A stretch of DNA of 12,451 bases from Bacteroidales bacterium (lineage in GTDB: Bacteria; Bacteroidota; Bacteroidia; Bacteroidales; WCHB1-69), in the NCBI GenBank assembly GCA_017618435.1, contig JAFZUH010000047.1:1-12451 (forward strand), written 5' to 3'. Positions 5,517 through 12,451 of this stretch are shown here, one piece after another (position 1 is the stretch's first letter; every line of letters starts with the position of its first letter). A program made the translations under genes and the position numbers. The notes under the pieces were generated by a model, which saw nothing but the letters and a program-made list of their open reading frames with translations, did not search any database and had not been told where the DNA came from.

Positions 5517-8042
5517 TTAATTTTCTTCGTTATTATTTTCTATTTCTGTTATTTCTTGTATTTCTGTTGATTCAACTATATCTTCGTCTTCATCTGTTTC
5601 AGTTGGCACCTGAGTTACCGCTGCTATTACATCACCTTGTTTTATGTTGATTAAACGTACACCTTGTGCCGCTCTTCCCATCACTCTCAAGGTTGCAATT
5701 TTCAACCTGATTGTAATACCGCTACGGTTGATAATCATCAAATCTTCATCTTCTGTTACACCTTTTATGGCAATCAATTTACCTGTTTTTTCTGTAATAG
5801 AGATAGTTTTGACACCTTTTCCGCCTCGGTTGGTTTCTCTATAATCCTCAAACAAAGAACGTTTACCATAACCATTTTCAGATACAACTAAAATATCCTC
5901 ACCTTTTGATGATACACAAACCATGCCAATCACCTTATCTTGGTCATCTGCCAAGCGAATTCCACGGATACCTGAAGCGTTTTTACCCATCGGACGCACC
6001 AGATTTTCAGGGAAACGAATAGCCTTACCTGAACGCAATGCCATCATTATCACAGAATTGCCATCTGTCAATCGTGCTTCCAACAAATTATCACCTTCTC
6101 GAATTGTTACGGCAATAATACCATTTTGACGCGGACGTGAATAGGCTTCCAGTGATGTTTTCTTAATAATACCTTTTTCTGTACATAATACAATATAATT
6201 ATTATTAATGTAATCACTATCCGATAAGTTTTTCACATTAATTACCGCTTTTATTTTATCATCAGCAGCAATGTTCAATAAATTCTGGATAGCACGCCCT
6301 TTTGAAGTTTTATTGCCTTCCGGTACCTCAAAGGCTCTCAACCAAAAACATTTACCTTTTTCTGTAAAGAATATCAAATAATTATGATTGGTTGCGGTAT
6401 AAATATGTTCTATAAAATCTTGGTCTCGGGCATCGGCACCTTTCATTCCTTTGCCACCACGATGTTGTACTTTGTATTCGCTCAACGAAGTACGTTTTAT
6501 ATAACCTAAATGGGAAATGGTAATCACCACATCTTCATCAGGAATAGTATCTTCTATACGGAAATCCGAAGCAGAATATTCTATTTTACTTCTTCTTTCA
6601 TCGCCATAATTTTCTTTAACCTCCAACAACTCTTGTTTTATCAAATCCATTCTCATGCTTTCATCAACAAGGAATTTGTTGAGATAGTCTATTTTTTCCG
6701 CTAAATCGTCATGTTCTTTCTGCAATTTATCTCTTTCCATTCCTGTCAATTGTCTCAACCGCATTTCAACAATTGCAGCCGCTTGTATTTCAGAAAATTG
6801 CCATTTGTCTACCAAACCTTGTTTAGCTTCATCAACTGTTTTGGAAGCACGGATATGTTCAATAATTAAATCAATAATATCCAAGGCTTTTAAGAATCCT
6901 TGTACCAAGTGCATTCTTTCCATCGCCTTATTAAGGTCAAACTTTGCACGGCGAATGACAACTTCATGACGGTGTTCTATAAAATATTTAATTAAATCTT
7001 TAATATTCAACGTTAATGGTCGTCCATGCACCAACGCAACATTATTGACACTATAAGACGATTGGAGCGGTGAATATTGATATAATTTATTGATAATTAC
7101 ATTTGTAACAGCATCACGTTTCAGTTCCAAAACCACCCGTATGTCTTTTTTGGATTCATCACGAATTTCAGCAATGCCTTCAATTTTGCCTTCTTTCACC
7201 AAATCGGCAATTTTCTTCACCATTTCGGCCTTGTTCACTTGATAAGGCACGTTTGTGATAACAATGCGTTCCCTACCGTGTTCATGTTCTTCGTTTTCAA
7301 CGGCAACATCACCACGCATGATAATTCTACCACGTCCTGTCATCATGGCATCTTTAACACCATCATAACCGTATATGGTACAACCTGTTGGAAAATCAGG
7401 TGCTTTGATGTATTTTAGAATTTCTTCTATTTCTATATCAGGATTATCAATATAGGACACCATTCCATCTATCACCTCCGATAAATTATGCGGAGGCATA
7501 TTGGTTGCCATACCAACGGCAATACCGGAAGAACCATTGATGAGCAGATTGGGTATTTTGGCTGGCAAGATAGTGGGTTCTTTTAAGGTTTCATCGAAAT
7601 TGGGCATCATATCCACAGTATCTTTTTCGATGTCTTTAATCATATCTTCTGCCATTTTTTTCATGCGTGCCTCAGTATAACGCATTGCAGCAGGAGAATC
7701 TCCATCTATGGAACCAAAATTGCCCTGCCCTTCTACCAATGTATAGCGTAAAGACCATTCTTGAGCCATACGCACCATGGCATCATACACAGAGCTATCG
7801 CCATGCGGGTGGTACTTACCCAAAACCTCACCGACAATTCTCGCTGATTTTTTTGTAGGTTTATTATGAAAATTACCTATATCATACATGGCATATAATA
7901 TTCTCCGATGAACAGGTTTGAACCCATCTCTCACATCAGGTAAGGCACGAGAAACAATAACCGACATAGAATAATCTATGTATGCCGATTTCATTTGTTC
8001 CTCTATATTTACAGAAATAATCCGTCCGTTAGATTCTTGCAT
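5517..8042 (-). CDS. gyrA: DNA gyrase subunit A
   Basis: This is the DNA-cleaving subunit of gyrase, which with GyrB introduces negative supercoils. I start it at ATG 8040-8042 (841 residues) rather than at an in-frame TTG three codons upstream. With this start the catalytic tyrosine in AAMRYTEAR is Tyr122, exactly as in E. coli. The quinolone-determining segment HPHGDSSVYD (78-87) then has Ser83 and Asp87, the quinolone-sensitive residues. The winged-helix, tower and coiled-coil core spans about 30-490. The C-terminal DNA-wrapping domain (about 500-810) carries the GyrA box as QHRGGKG (526-532), which marks gyrase rather than topoisomerase IV. A second NRGGKG motif follows later in this domain. 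The last 29 residues are an acidic tail (13 Asp/Glu), as often regulates wrapping in other GyrA proteins. It is divergent from clpC and followed closely by the TPR gene. Confidence 0.98.
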   Translation of the reverse strand: MQESNGRIISVNIEEQMKSAYIDYSMSVIVSRALPDVRDGFKPVHRRILYAMYDIGNFHNKPTKKSARIVGEVLGKYHPHGDSSVYDAMVRMAQEWSLRYTLVEGQGNFGSIDGDSPAAMRYTEARMKKMAEDMIKDIEKDTVDMMPNFDETLKEPTILPAKIPNLLINGSSGIAVGMATNMPPHNLSEVIDGMVSYIDNPDIEIEEILKYIKAPDFPTGCTIYGYDGVKDAMMTGRGRIIMRGDVAVENEEHEHGRERIVITNVPYQVNKAEMVKKIADLVKEGKIEGIAEIRDESKKDIRVVLELKRDAVTNVIINKLYQYSPLQSSYSVNNVALVHGRPLTLNIKDLIKYFIEHRHEVVIRRAKFDLNKAMERMHLVQGFLKALDIIDLIIEHIRASKTVDEAKQGLVDKWQFSEIQAAAIVEMRLRQLTGMERDKLQKEHDDLAEKIDYLNKFLVDESMRMDLIKQELLEVKENYGDERRSKIEYSASDFRIEDTIPDEDVVITISHLGYIKRTSLSEYKVQHRGGKGMKGADARDQDFIEHIYTATNHNYLIFFTEKGKCFWLRAFEVPEGNKTSKGRAIQNLLNIAADDKIKAVINVKNLSDSDYINNNYIVLCTEKGIIKKTSLEAYSRPRQNGIIAVTIREGDNLLEARLTDGNSVIMMALRSGKAIRFPENLVRPMGKNASGIRGIRLADDQDKVIGMVCVSSKGEDILVVSENGYGKRSLFEDYRETNRGGKGVKTISITEKTGKLIAIKGVTEDEDLMIINRSGITIRLKIATLRVMGRAAQGVRLINIKQGDVIAAVTQVPTETDEDEDIVESTEIQEITEIENNNEEN

Positions 8043-8095
8043 ATCTTTCAAATATATTGTATATTAACAATTTAAAAATTTCAATTCCTAATTTA

Positions 8096-8103
8096 CAAAG
8101 ATA
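8096..8103 (-). promoter_or_regulatory. Probable -7 element of the gyrA promoter
   Basis: TATCTTTG on the minus strand matches TAnnTTTG and would start transcription near 8090, leaving a leader of about 48 bases before the gyrA ATG. I find no TTTG at the expected spacing upstream, only T- and A-rich tracts, so the promoter is supported by the -7 element alone. Confidence 0.55.
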
Positions 8104-8206
8104 CAAAAAAAATACACTAAAAATCCATTTTCATATTTTTTTTATTCAACTTTTTTTTGTTAAAAAAACAATATTTAATTTTATAAAATCAAATTCAATA
8201 TATTGT

Positions 8207-8214
8207 ACCTTTGA
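8207..8214 (+). promoter_or_regulatory. Probable -7 element of the clpC promoter
   Basis: TACCTTTG on the plus strand matches TAnnTTTG and would start transcription near 8219, about 25 bases before the clpC ATG. No TTTG lies at the expected distance upstream; the region is A/T tracts, including runs of T (8151-8158) and A (8163-8169). With the gyrA element it makes a divergent promoter region of about 200 bases. Confidence 0.55.
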
Positions 8215-8244
8215 AAATTTAATTTTAATACGTAATTTCATACA

Positions 8245-10806
8245 ATGAATAGCAAGTGGGATTTTTCAACAGAAGCAGAAAATATATTATTGGATAGTGC
8301 ACGCCAAGCCGTTCGTTACAATAGTTCATACATTACAATAGACCATATATTTTATAGTCTATTGTATCAAAAAGCAGATATTATCAATGCTATTTTTGTA
8401 CATTTTGAAGTGAACGCCTATGATATTCTCAATAGAATAGATTACACATTGAAACAACAAGGTGCCCAATCGTCTTTTAATGCCCAGCACAAACCGCCTT
8501 TTATCAAACAAGCGACCTCAATGTTTGATTTGGCTGCACTTTTGGCAAAAAAAGACAACAATTCCGAAATTAAAGAATATCATCTTTTTTTGGCTATACT
8601 TAAACAGAAAGACAATTATCCAAGCAACATACTAAAACAAGTCGGCATAACTTTTGAATCTGTATATGCCTACCTCAAAACAGTTTCAAATATGGACACT
8701 AATATTCATAACATGACAGATGACATGGATGACATGGACGATATAGATAATGATGATGACAATGATATGTTTGATGAATTTAGCGATTCCGCATTTTTCA
8801 AACCATCACCTGACAAAAAACAAACGAAGAAAAACTTCAAAAAAAGCACCACACCTGTTTTGGATTCCTTTGGACGAGATTTGAACAAGGCCGCAGAAGA
8901 AGACAAGTTAGACCCCGTTGTCGGTCGGGATAAAGAATTGGAACGTATAGCCCAAGTGCTTAGCCGAAGAAAAAAGAACAATCCTATTTTAATAGGGGAA
9001 CCCGGGGTCGGCAAATCGGCTATAGCCGAAGGACTCGCCTTGCGAATTGTTCAAAAGCGTGTCCCCCGTATATTATTGAACAAACGTGTAGTAACATTAG
9101 ACATCGGTTCAATGGTAGCCGGAACCAAATATCGCGGACAATTTGAAGAACGGATGAAAGCCGTTTTAGCTGAATTGGAAGTAAACCCCAATGTAATTCT
9201 TTTTATTGATGAAATTCATACTATCGTAGGTGCTGGCAATGCGTCAGGTTCGTTAGACGCTTCTAATATGTTCAAACCTGCCTTGGCTCGTGGCGAAGTG
9301 CAATGTATTGGGGCTACAACTTTAGATGAATATCGCAAAAACATAGAATCTGACGGAGCCTTGGAACGCCGTTTCCAAAAAATATTGGTAGAGCCAACAT
9401 CTGTAGACGATACCATTCAGATTTTACAAAATATCAAGAGCAAATACGAAGACCATCATCTTGTCCATTATACAGATGAGGCCATCAAAGCCTGCGTATA
9501 TTTGACTCAACGTTATATTTCAGATCGTTGCTTGCCCGACAAAGCCATTGATGCTATGGATGAAGCAGGTTCAAGAGTACATATTAATAATGTGATTACC
9601 CCTGACAATATTCTGCAATTGGAAAATGAATGTAATTTGTTGAATGAAAGAAAGAACAATGCCATTGCCAAACAAGATTACGAAGAAGCGGCAGCATGCA
9701 GGGACAAAATCGCTCATCTTAACGAAGAACTAAAAATTGCACAACAACAATGGGAAGACAGCCTTAAAGAACATCGTGAAACCGTAACAGAAGAAACTGT
9801 TGCTGATGTTATCGCCATGATTACGGGGGTACCTCAAAAACGTATCAGCAAAGATGATACCAAACGGCTCAATAGTATGGAAGATGAACTCAAAAACAGT
9901 GTCATCGGACAAGACGAAGCCGTTAGTAAAATCACCAAAGCCATTCGCAGAAACAAAGTCGGACTCAAAGACCCATCCAAACCAATAGGTACATTTATGT
10001 TTTTAGGACCGACAGGTGTTGGTAAAACATTCTTATGCAAGGTTTTGGCAAAATATCTTTTTGATACCGAAGATGCTATTGTCAGAATTGACATGAGTGA
10101 ATATATGGAAAAATTTTCCATCACACGACTTATTGGAGCACCTCCGGGATATGTAGGCTACGAAGAAGGTGGCACCTTGACAGAAAAAATCAGACGCAAA
10201 CCCTACTCTATTGTACTTTTAGACGAAATAGAAAAGGCTCATTCCGATGTCTTTAACCTATTATTGCAAGTTTTTGATGAAGGACGTCTAACGGATAGTT
10301 TGGGGCGAACAGTGGATTTTAAGAATACCATTATTATCATGACTTCCAATATTGGTAGCCGACAACTCAAAGAATTTGGTCAAGGTGTTGGTTTTTCTAC
10401 GGCAACAAGACAAGAAAATGCTGTCAGAGATGCACAAAAGACAATAGAAGATGCTCTGAACAAACAATTCGCACCCGAATTTTTAAATAGAATTGATGAC
10501 ATTATTATTTTCAATCCTTTACAAAGAGAAGACATACACAAAATTATTGACTTGGAAATAAAATATGTATATCAACGTATGCAAGAATTGGGTATTTATT
10601 TCACCTTGAGTGAAAAAACAAAAGATTTTATCGCCGAAAAAGGTTGGAGTGCCCAATATGGAGCAAGACCACTGAAACGTGTAATTCAAAAATACATAGA
10701 AGACACTATTGCTGAGGAAATTATCAATGAAAAAATAGCTAAAGGAGATACTATTGTTGTTGATTTTGATGAGGATAAAAACGATATTGTTATAAACAAA
10801 CAATAA
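8245..10806 (+). CDS. clpC: ATP-dependent Clp protease ATP-binding subunit ClpC
   Basis: This is a AAA+ hexameric unfoldase that feeds proteins to the ClpP peptidase in the cytoplasm. The 853 residues contain a Clp N-domain (about 3-145), AAA module 1 (Walker A GEPGVGKSA 251-259, Walker B VILFIDEIH 317-325, pore-loop KYRG 295-298), and a UVR-type middle segment (about 466-500). AAA module 2 follows (Walker A GPTGVGKT 588-595, pore loop GYVGY 635-639, Walker B IVLLDEIE 656-663), then a C-terminal D2-small domain. The UVR segment and short middle domain mark ClpC rather than ClpA or ClpB. The VGF tripeptide (715-717) is the ClpP-docking loop, so it should work with ClpP and not as a stand-alone disaggregase. 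Odd feature: a very acidic linker (157-180) joins the N-domain to module 1. It starts a probable three-gene run with the glycosyltransferase 12 bases downstream. No CtsR-like site was recognised. Confidence 0.96.
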   Translation: MNSKWDFSTEAENILLDSARQAVRYNSSYITIDHIFYSLLYQKADIINAIFVHFEVNAYDILNRIDYTLKQQGAQSSFNAQHKPPFIKQATSMFDLAALLAKKDNNSEIKEYHLFLAILKQKDNYPSNILKQVGITFESVYAYLKTVSNMDTNIHNMTDDMDDMDDIDNDDDNDMFDEFSDSAFFKPSPDKKQTKKNFKKSTTPVLDSFGRDLNKAAEEDKLDPVVGRDKELERIAQVLSRRKKNNPILIGEPGVGKSAIAEGLALRIVQKRVPRILLNKRVVTLDIGSMVAGTKYRGQFEERMKAVLAELEVNPNVILFIDEIHTIVGAGNASGSLDASNMFKPALARGEVQCIGATTLDEYRKNIESDGALERRFQKILVEPTSVDDTIQILQNIKSKYEDHHLVHYTDEAIKACVYLTQRYISDRCLPDKAIDAMDEAGSRVHINNVITPDNILQLENECNLLNERKNNAIAKQDYEEAAACRDKIAHLNEELKIAQQQWEDSLKEHRETVTEETVADVIAMITGVPQKRISKDDTKRLNSMEDELKNSVIGQDEAVSKITKAIRRNKVGLKDPSKPIGTFMFLGPTGVGKTFLCKVLAKYLFDTEDAIVRIDMSEYMEKFSITRLIGAPPGYVGYEEGGTLTEKIRRKPYSIVLLDEIEKAHSDVFNLLLQVFDEGRLTDSLGRTVDFKNTIIIMTSNIGSRQLKEFGQGVGFSTATRQENAVRDAQKTIEDALNKQFAPEFLNRIDDIIIFNPLQREDIHKIIDLEIKYVYQRMQELGIYFTLSEKTKDFIAEKGWSAQYGARPLKRVIQKYIEDTIAEEIINEKIAKGDTIVVDFDEDKNDIVINKQ
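8719..8738 (+). repeat. Short tandem repeat in the clpC acidic linker
   Basis: The 9-base unit GATGACATG occurs twice in tandem (8719-8727 and 8728-8736) and is followed by further GA-rich copies that have drifted. It encodes repeated Asp-Asp-Met in the linker between the N-domain and the first AAA module. The unit is a multiple of three, so copy change would keep the frame. Confidence 0.6.
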
Positions 10807-10818
10807 AACCATATTGTT

Positions 10819-11934
10819 ATGCGAATTGGAGTGAATACAAGATTGTTTGTCAAAGGAAAAATGGACGGATTGGCTTGGTTTGCCTATGAAATTTTGCAAA
10901 GAATGGTCAAAAATCATCCCAATGATGAATTTATATTTTTTTTTGACAGACAACCCAATGATGAATTTTTGTTTGCTCCCAATGTAAAAGCGGTTGTTCT
11001 GCACCCACAAGCCAGACACCCTATTTTGTGGTTTTGTTTTTTTGAACTGAGTTTGCCCAAAGCCATACGGAAAGAAAAAATAGATGTATTTTTTTCTCCC
11101 GATGGTTTTATTAGTTTAAGGACAAAGATAAAGACATTCAATATTATACATGACCTCAATTTTGAACATTTTCCTCACCTGCTTCCGCCATTTGTAGGAT
11201 GGTATTACCGTTTCTTTTTCCCTAAATTTGCAAAAAAATCGAACAGATTAGCTACAATATCTGCATTTTCCCAAAAAGATATTGCTCAACTATATGGTAT
11301 TGATGCAGAAAAAATAACAATTATTCCAAATGCTTCTGCCAAGGATTTCCATCCAATTACCCAAGATGAACAATTGGCAATAAGACACAAATATACCAAT
11401 GACAAACCATTTTTTATCTTTGTCGGAACTGCAAACAAACGCAAAAATATTGCCAATATCCTTCGGGCTTTTGAAAACTTCAAACAAAAAGGTCATACAG
11501 AAAAATTGGTATTTGCCGGAAATCTGAAAAATTGGGATAAAGAAATGAATGATGTTTTACATAAAATGTCATTCAAAAATGAGATTATCTTTACAAATTA
11601 TATTTCCACTTATGAATTAAATAAATTGCTGTCCTCTGCCACTGCATTATTGTATCCATCTCTTTTTGAAGGTTTTGGTGTGCCTATACTGGAGGCTTTT
11701 GCCTGTCAAACTCCTGTTATTACCTCAAAAACAAGTGCCATGCCCGAAGTTGCAGGCGAAGCCGCTATTTTAGTCAATCCAATGAATATAATTGAAATAA
11801 CGGATGCAATGTGCAATATTGTTGAGAATAATGAACTTAAACAAATCTTAATTGCAAAAGGCAACTTGCAATTACAAAATTATTCGTGGGATAACAGCGA
11901 AGCACTGGTTTGGAATGAACTACAAAAGATGTAA
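10819..11934 (+). CDS. Glycosyltransferase family 4 protein
   Basis: The product is a predicted retaining glycosyltransferase of the GT-B fold, family GT4, which transfers a sugar from a nucleotide-sugar donor to an envelope glycan or lipid acceptor. The 371 residues show an N-terminal acceptor domain (about 1-170; IIHDLNFEHFP at 109-119 carries the usual histidine). The C-terminal Glycos_transf_1 domain has GTANKRKN (203-210), the phosphate-binding basic segment, and FEGFGVPILEAF (283-294) with the EX7E pair Glu284 and Glu292. There is no signal peptide or clear membrane helix, though residues 70-76 and 127-136 are aromatic-rich and could touch the membrane. A 15-base direct repeat lies in codons 34-50 and a run of nine T at 10936-10944. 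It follows clpC after 12 bases and precedes the Rieske-like gene after 5, so co-transcription is likely. Donor and acceptor cannot be deduced. Confidence 0.9.
   Translation: MRIGVNTRLFVKGKMDGLAWFAYEILQRMVKNHPNDEFIFFFDRQPNDEFLFAPNVKAVVLHPQARHPILWFCFFELSLPKAIRKEKIDVFFSPDGFISLRTKIKTFNIIHDLNFEHFPHLLPPFVGWYYRFFFPKFAKKSNRLATISAFSQKDIAQLYGIDAEKITIIPNASAKDFHPITQDEQLAIRHKYTNDKPFFIFVGTANKRKNIANILRAFENFKQKGHTEKLVFAGNLKNWDKEMNDVLHKMSFKNEIIFTNYISTYELNKLLSSATALLYPSLFEGFGVPILEAFACQTPVITSKTSAMPEVAGEAAILVNPMNIIEITDAMCNIVENNELKQILIAKGNLQLQNYSWDNSEALVWNELQKM
10918..10968 (+). repeat. 15-base direct repeat inside the glycosyltransferase gene
   Basis: CCCAATGATGAATTT occurs at 10918-10932 and again at 10954-10968, 36 bases apart and in the same frame, so the protein reads PNDEF twice (residues 34-38 and 46-50). 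Recombination between copies would remove exactly 12 codons. It may be a local duplication or a chance match in a region where the family already has similar residues. Confidence 0.6.
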
Positions 11935-11939
11935 AAAAT

Positions 11940-12350
11940 ATGAAAAAACGATTCTTATTGATAGGTATATTTTGCTGTATATTGTTGTCTTGCAACCATA
12001 ACAATCAAGTTGTACCCTACGCAAGGGTGAATTTTTCGGTCAATACCACTTCCACCAATTTAATTCATGTGGGCGGTTATGAATATTTTACAGGAGGCGT
12101 AAGCGGCATTTTCGTTTATCGTTCTGATATGCTTACTTTTCACGCTTATGACAGAGCCTGCCCATACGATTGGGAAAACGGAGGTCGTGTTGAAGTTGAT
12201 ACAAACAACAATTTTATACTTATAGATTATAAATGCGGTTCCAAATTCAATATATTAGATGGTTATCCATTAAGCGGCAAAGCGGAGGAACCTCTGCAAG
12301 AATACAATGCACAAATGATAGATGACATATATTTGCGAGTCTATAATTAG
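11940..12350 (+). CDS. Small lipoprotein with a degenerate Rieske-like domain
   Basis: The 136-residue protein starts MKKRFLLIGIFCCILLSC, a lipoprotein signal peptide with lipidation expected at Cys18, so it should be membrane-anchored in the envelope. The remainder resembles a Rieske [2Fe-2S] fold: an early beta segment, an AYDRACPYDW loop (69-78), a DYKCGSKFNILDG loop (96-108) and a closing GKAEEPLQEY strand. In true Rieske proteins these loops read CxH and CPxHGSxFD. Here the first has Cys74 but Tyr76 in place of histidine, and in the second Asp96 and Cys99 occupy the cysteine and histidine positions. A normal cluster with two Cys and two His ligands cannot form. The gene is 5 bases after the glycosyltransferase stop, so it is translated from the same transcript in all likelihood. 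The lipoprotein call is firm; the Rieske relationship is moderately supported and the function unknown. Confidence 0.75.
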   Translation: MKKRFLLIGIFCCILLSCNHNNQVVPYARVNFSVNTTSTNLIHVGGYEYFTGGVSGIFVYRSDMLTFHAYDRACPYDWENGGRVEVDTNNNFILIDYKCGSKFNILDGYPLSGKAEEPLQEYNAQMIDDIYLRVYN

Positions 12351-12451
12351 AATATGATACGATTAAAATGCAATAAAAAACCTTTCATATCGTTTAATTT
12401 AAGTAATATCAAATATAATGAAATTCAAATTTTATTTTATAAATATATTGA
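12351..12451. other. AT-rich tail with no recognised gene
   Basis: The final 101 bases are AT-rich intergenic sequence. I see no open frame with gene-like content, no convincing hairpin terminator for the clpC run, and no complete promoter. A TATATTTG on the minus strand (12410-12417) lacks a partner at the right spacing. Confidence 0.5.

Noticed and set aside
8151..8169. T-run/A-run inverted repeat in the gyrA/clpC gap as a terminator
   Set aside because: It is a stem of A-T pairs only and sits upstream of both genes, where a terminator has no use; more likely just an A/T tract.
8057..8248. A 63-codon plus-strand frame in the gyrA/clpC gap
   Set aside because: It covers both promoter elements, is made of Lys, Asn, Ile and Phe codons from A/T tracts, and runs into the clpC start.
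10519..11019. A 166-codon minus-strand frame across the clpC/glycosyltransferase junction
   Set aside because: It is rich in Phe, Ile, Ser and Asn, as expected from the complement of AT-rich coding DNA, and overlaps two confident genes.
12410..12417. TATATTTG on the minus strand as a promoter -7 element
   Set aside because: There is no TTTG at about 20 bases upstream, and such a sequence is common by chance in DNA this AT-rich.

Overview
The window looks like chromosomal core DNA of a low-GC member of the Bacteroidota, probably Bacteroidales or a near relative. This rests on the AT-rich intergenic DNA, on several promoter elements of the Bacteroidota form TAnnTTTG (at best paired with an upstream TTTG), on weak or absent Shine-Dalgarno sites, on lipoprotein and signal-peptide genes of Bacteroidota type, and on the divergent gyrA / clpC arrangement. 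The phylum call is inference from these features; I cannot name a genus.

Layout. Everything from 70 to 8042 is read from the minus strand, and everything from 8245 to 12350 from the plus strand. In minus-strand transcription order there is gyrA followed after a short gap by a secreted TPR protein, then a well-formed intrinsic terminator, then an LEA/WHy-type lipoprotein. A promoter with both elements then drives an acyl-CoA dehydrogenase, etfB and etfA operon. Last comes rpmB (ribosomal protein L28) with its own promoter and an intrinsic terminator. In the plus direction clpC, a GT4 glycosyltransferase and a small Rieske-like lipoprotein are packed with gaps of 12 and 5 bases and probably form one transcript.

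How the genes work together. The acyl-CoA dehydrogenase and the two ETF subunits form one metabolic unit. Electrons pass between an acyl-CoA/enoyl-CoA couple and the ETF flavins, and the ETF loop type suggests the anaerobic, possibly electron-bifurcating, class. GyrA (DNA supercoiling), ClpC (AAA+ unfoldase for ClpP) and L28 (large ribosomal subunit) are housekeeping proteins. The TPR protein, the LEA lipoprotein, the glycosyltransferase and the Rieske-like lipoprotein belong to the envelope or are likely to act there.

I see no mobile element, CRISPR array, tRNA or rRNA, toxin-antitoxin pair or defence system. The most unusual item is the Rieske-like lipoprotein, which has lost most of the iron-sulfur ligands. 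Other points worth a look are the start-codon choices for gyrA, etfB and the LEA gene, an unexplained GC-rich patch after etfA, and an acidic low-complexity insert in ClpC. No intergenic stretch exceeds about 205 bases. I do not see a convincing new multi-gene system here.
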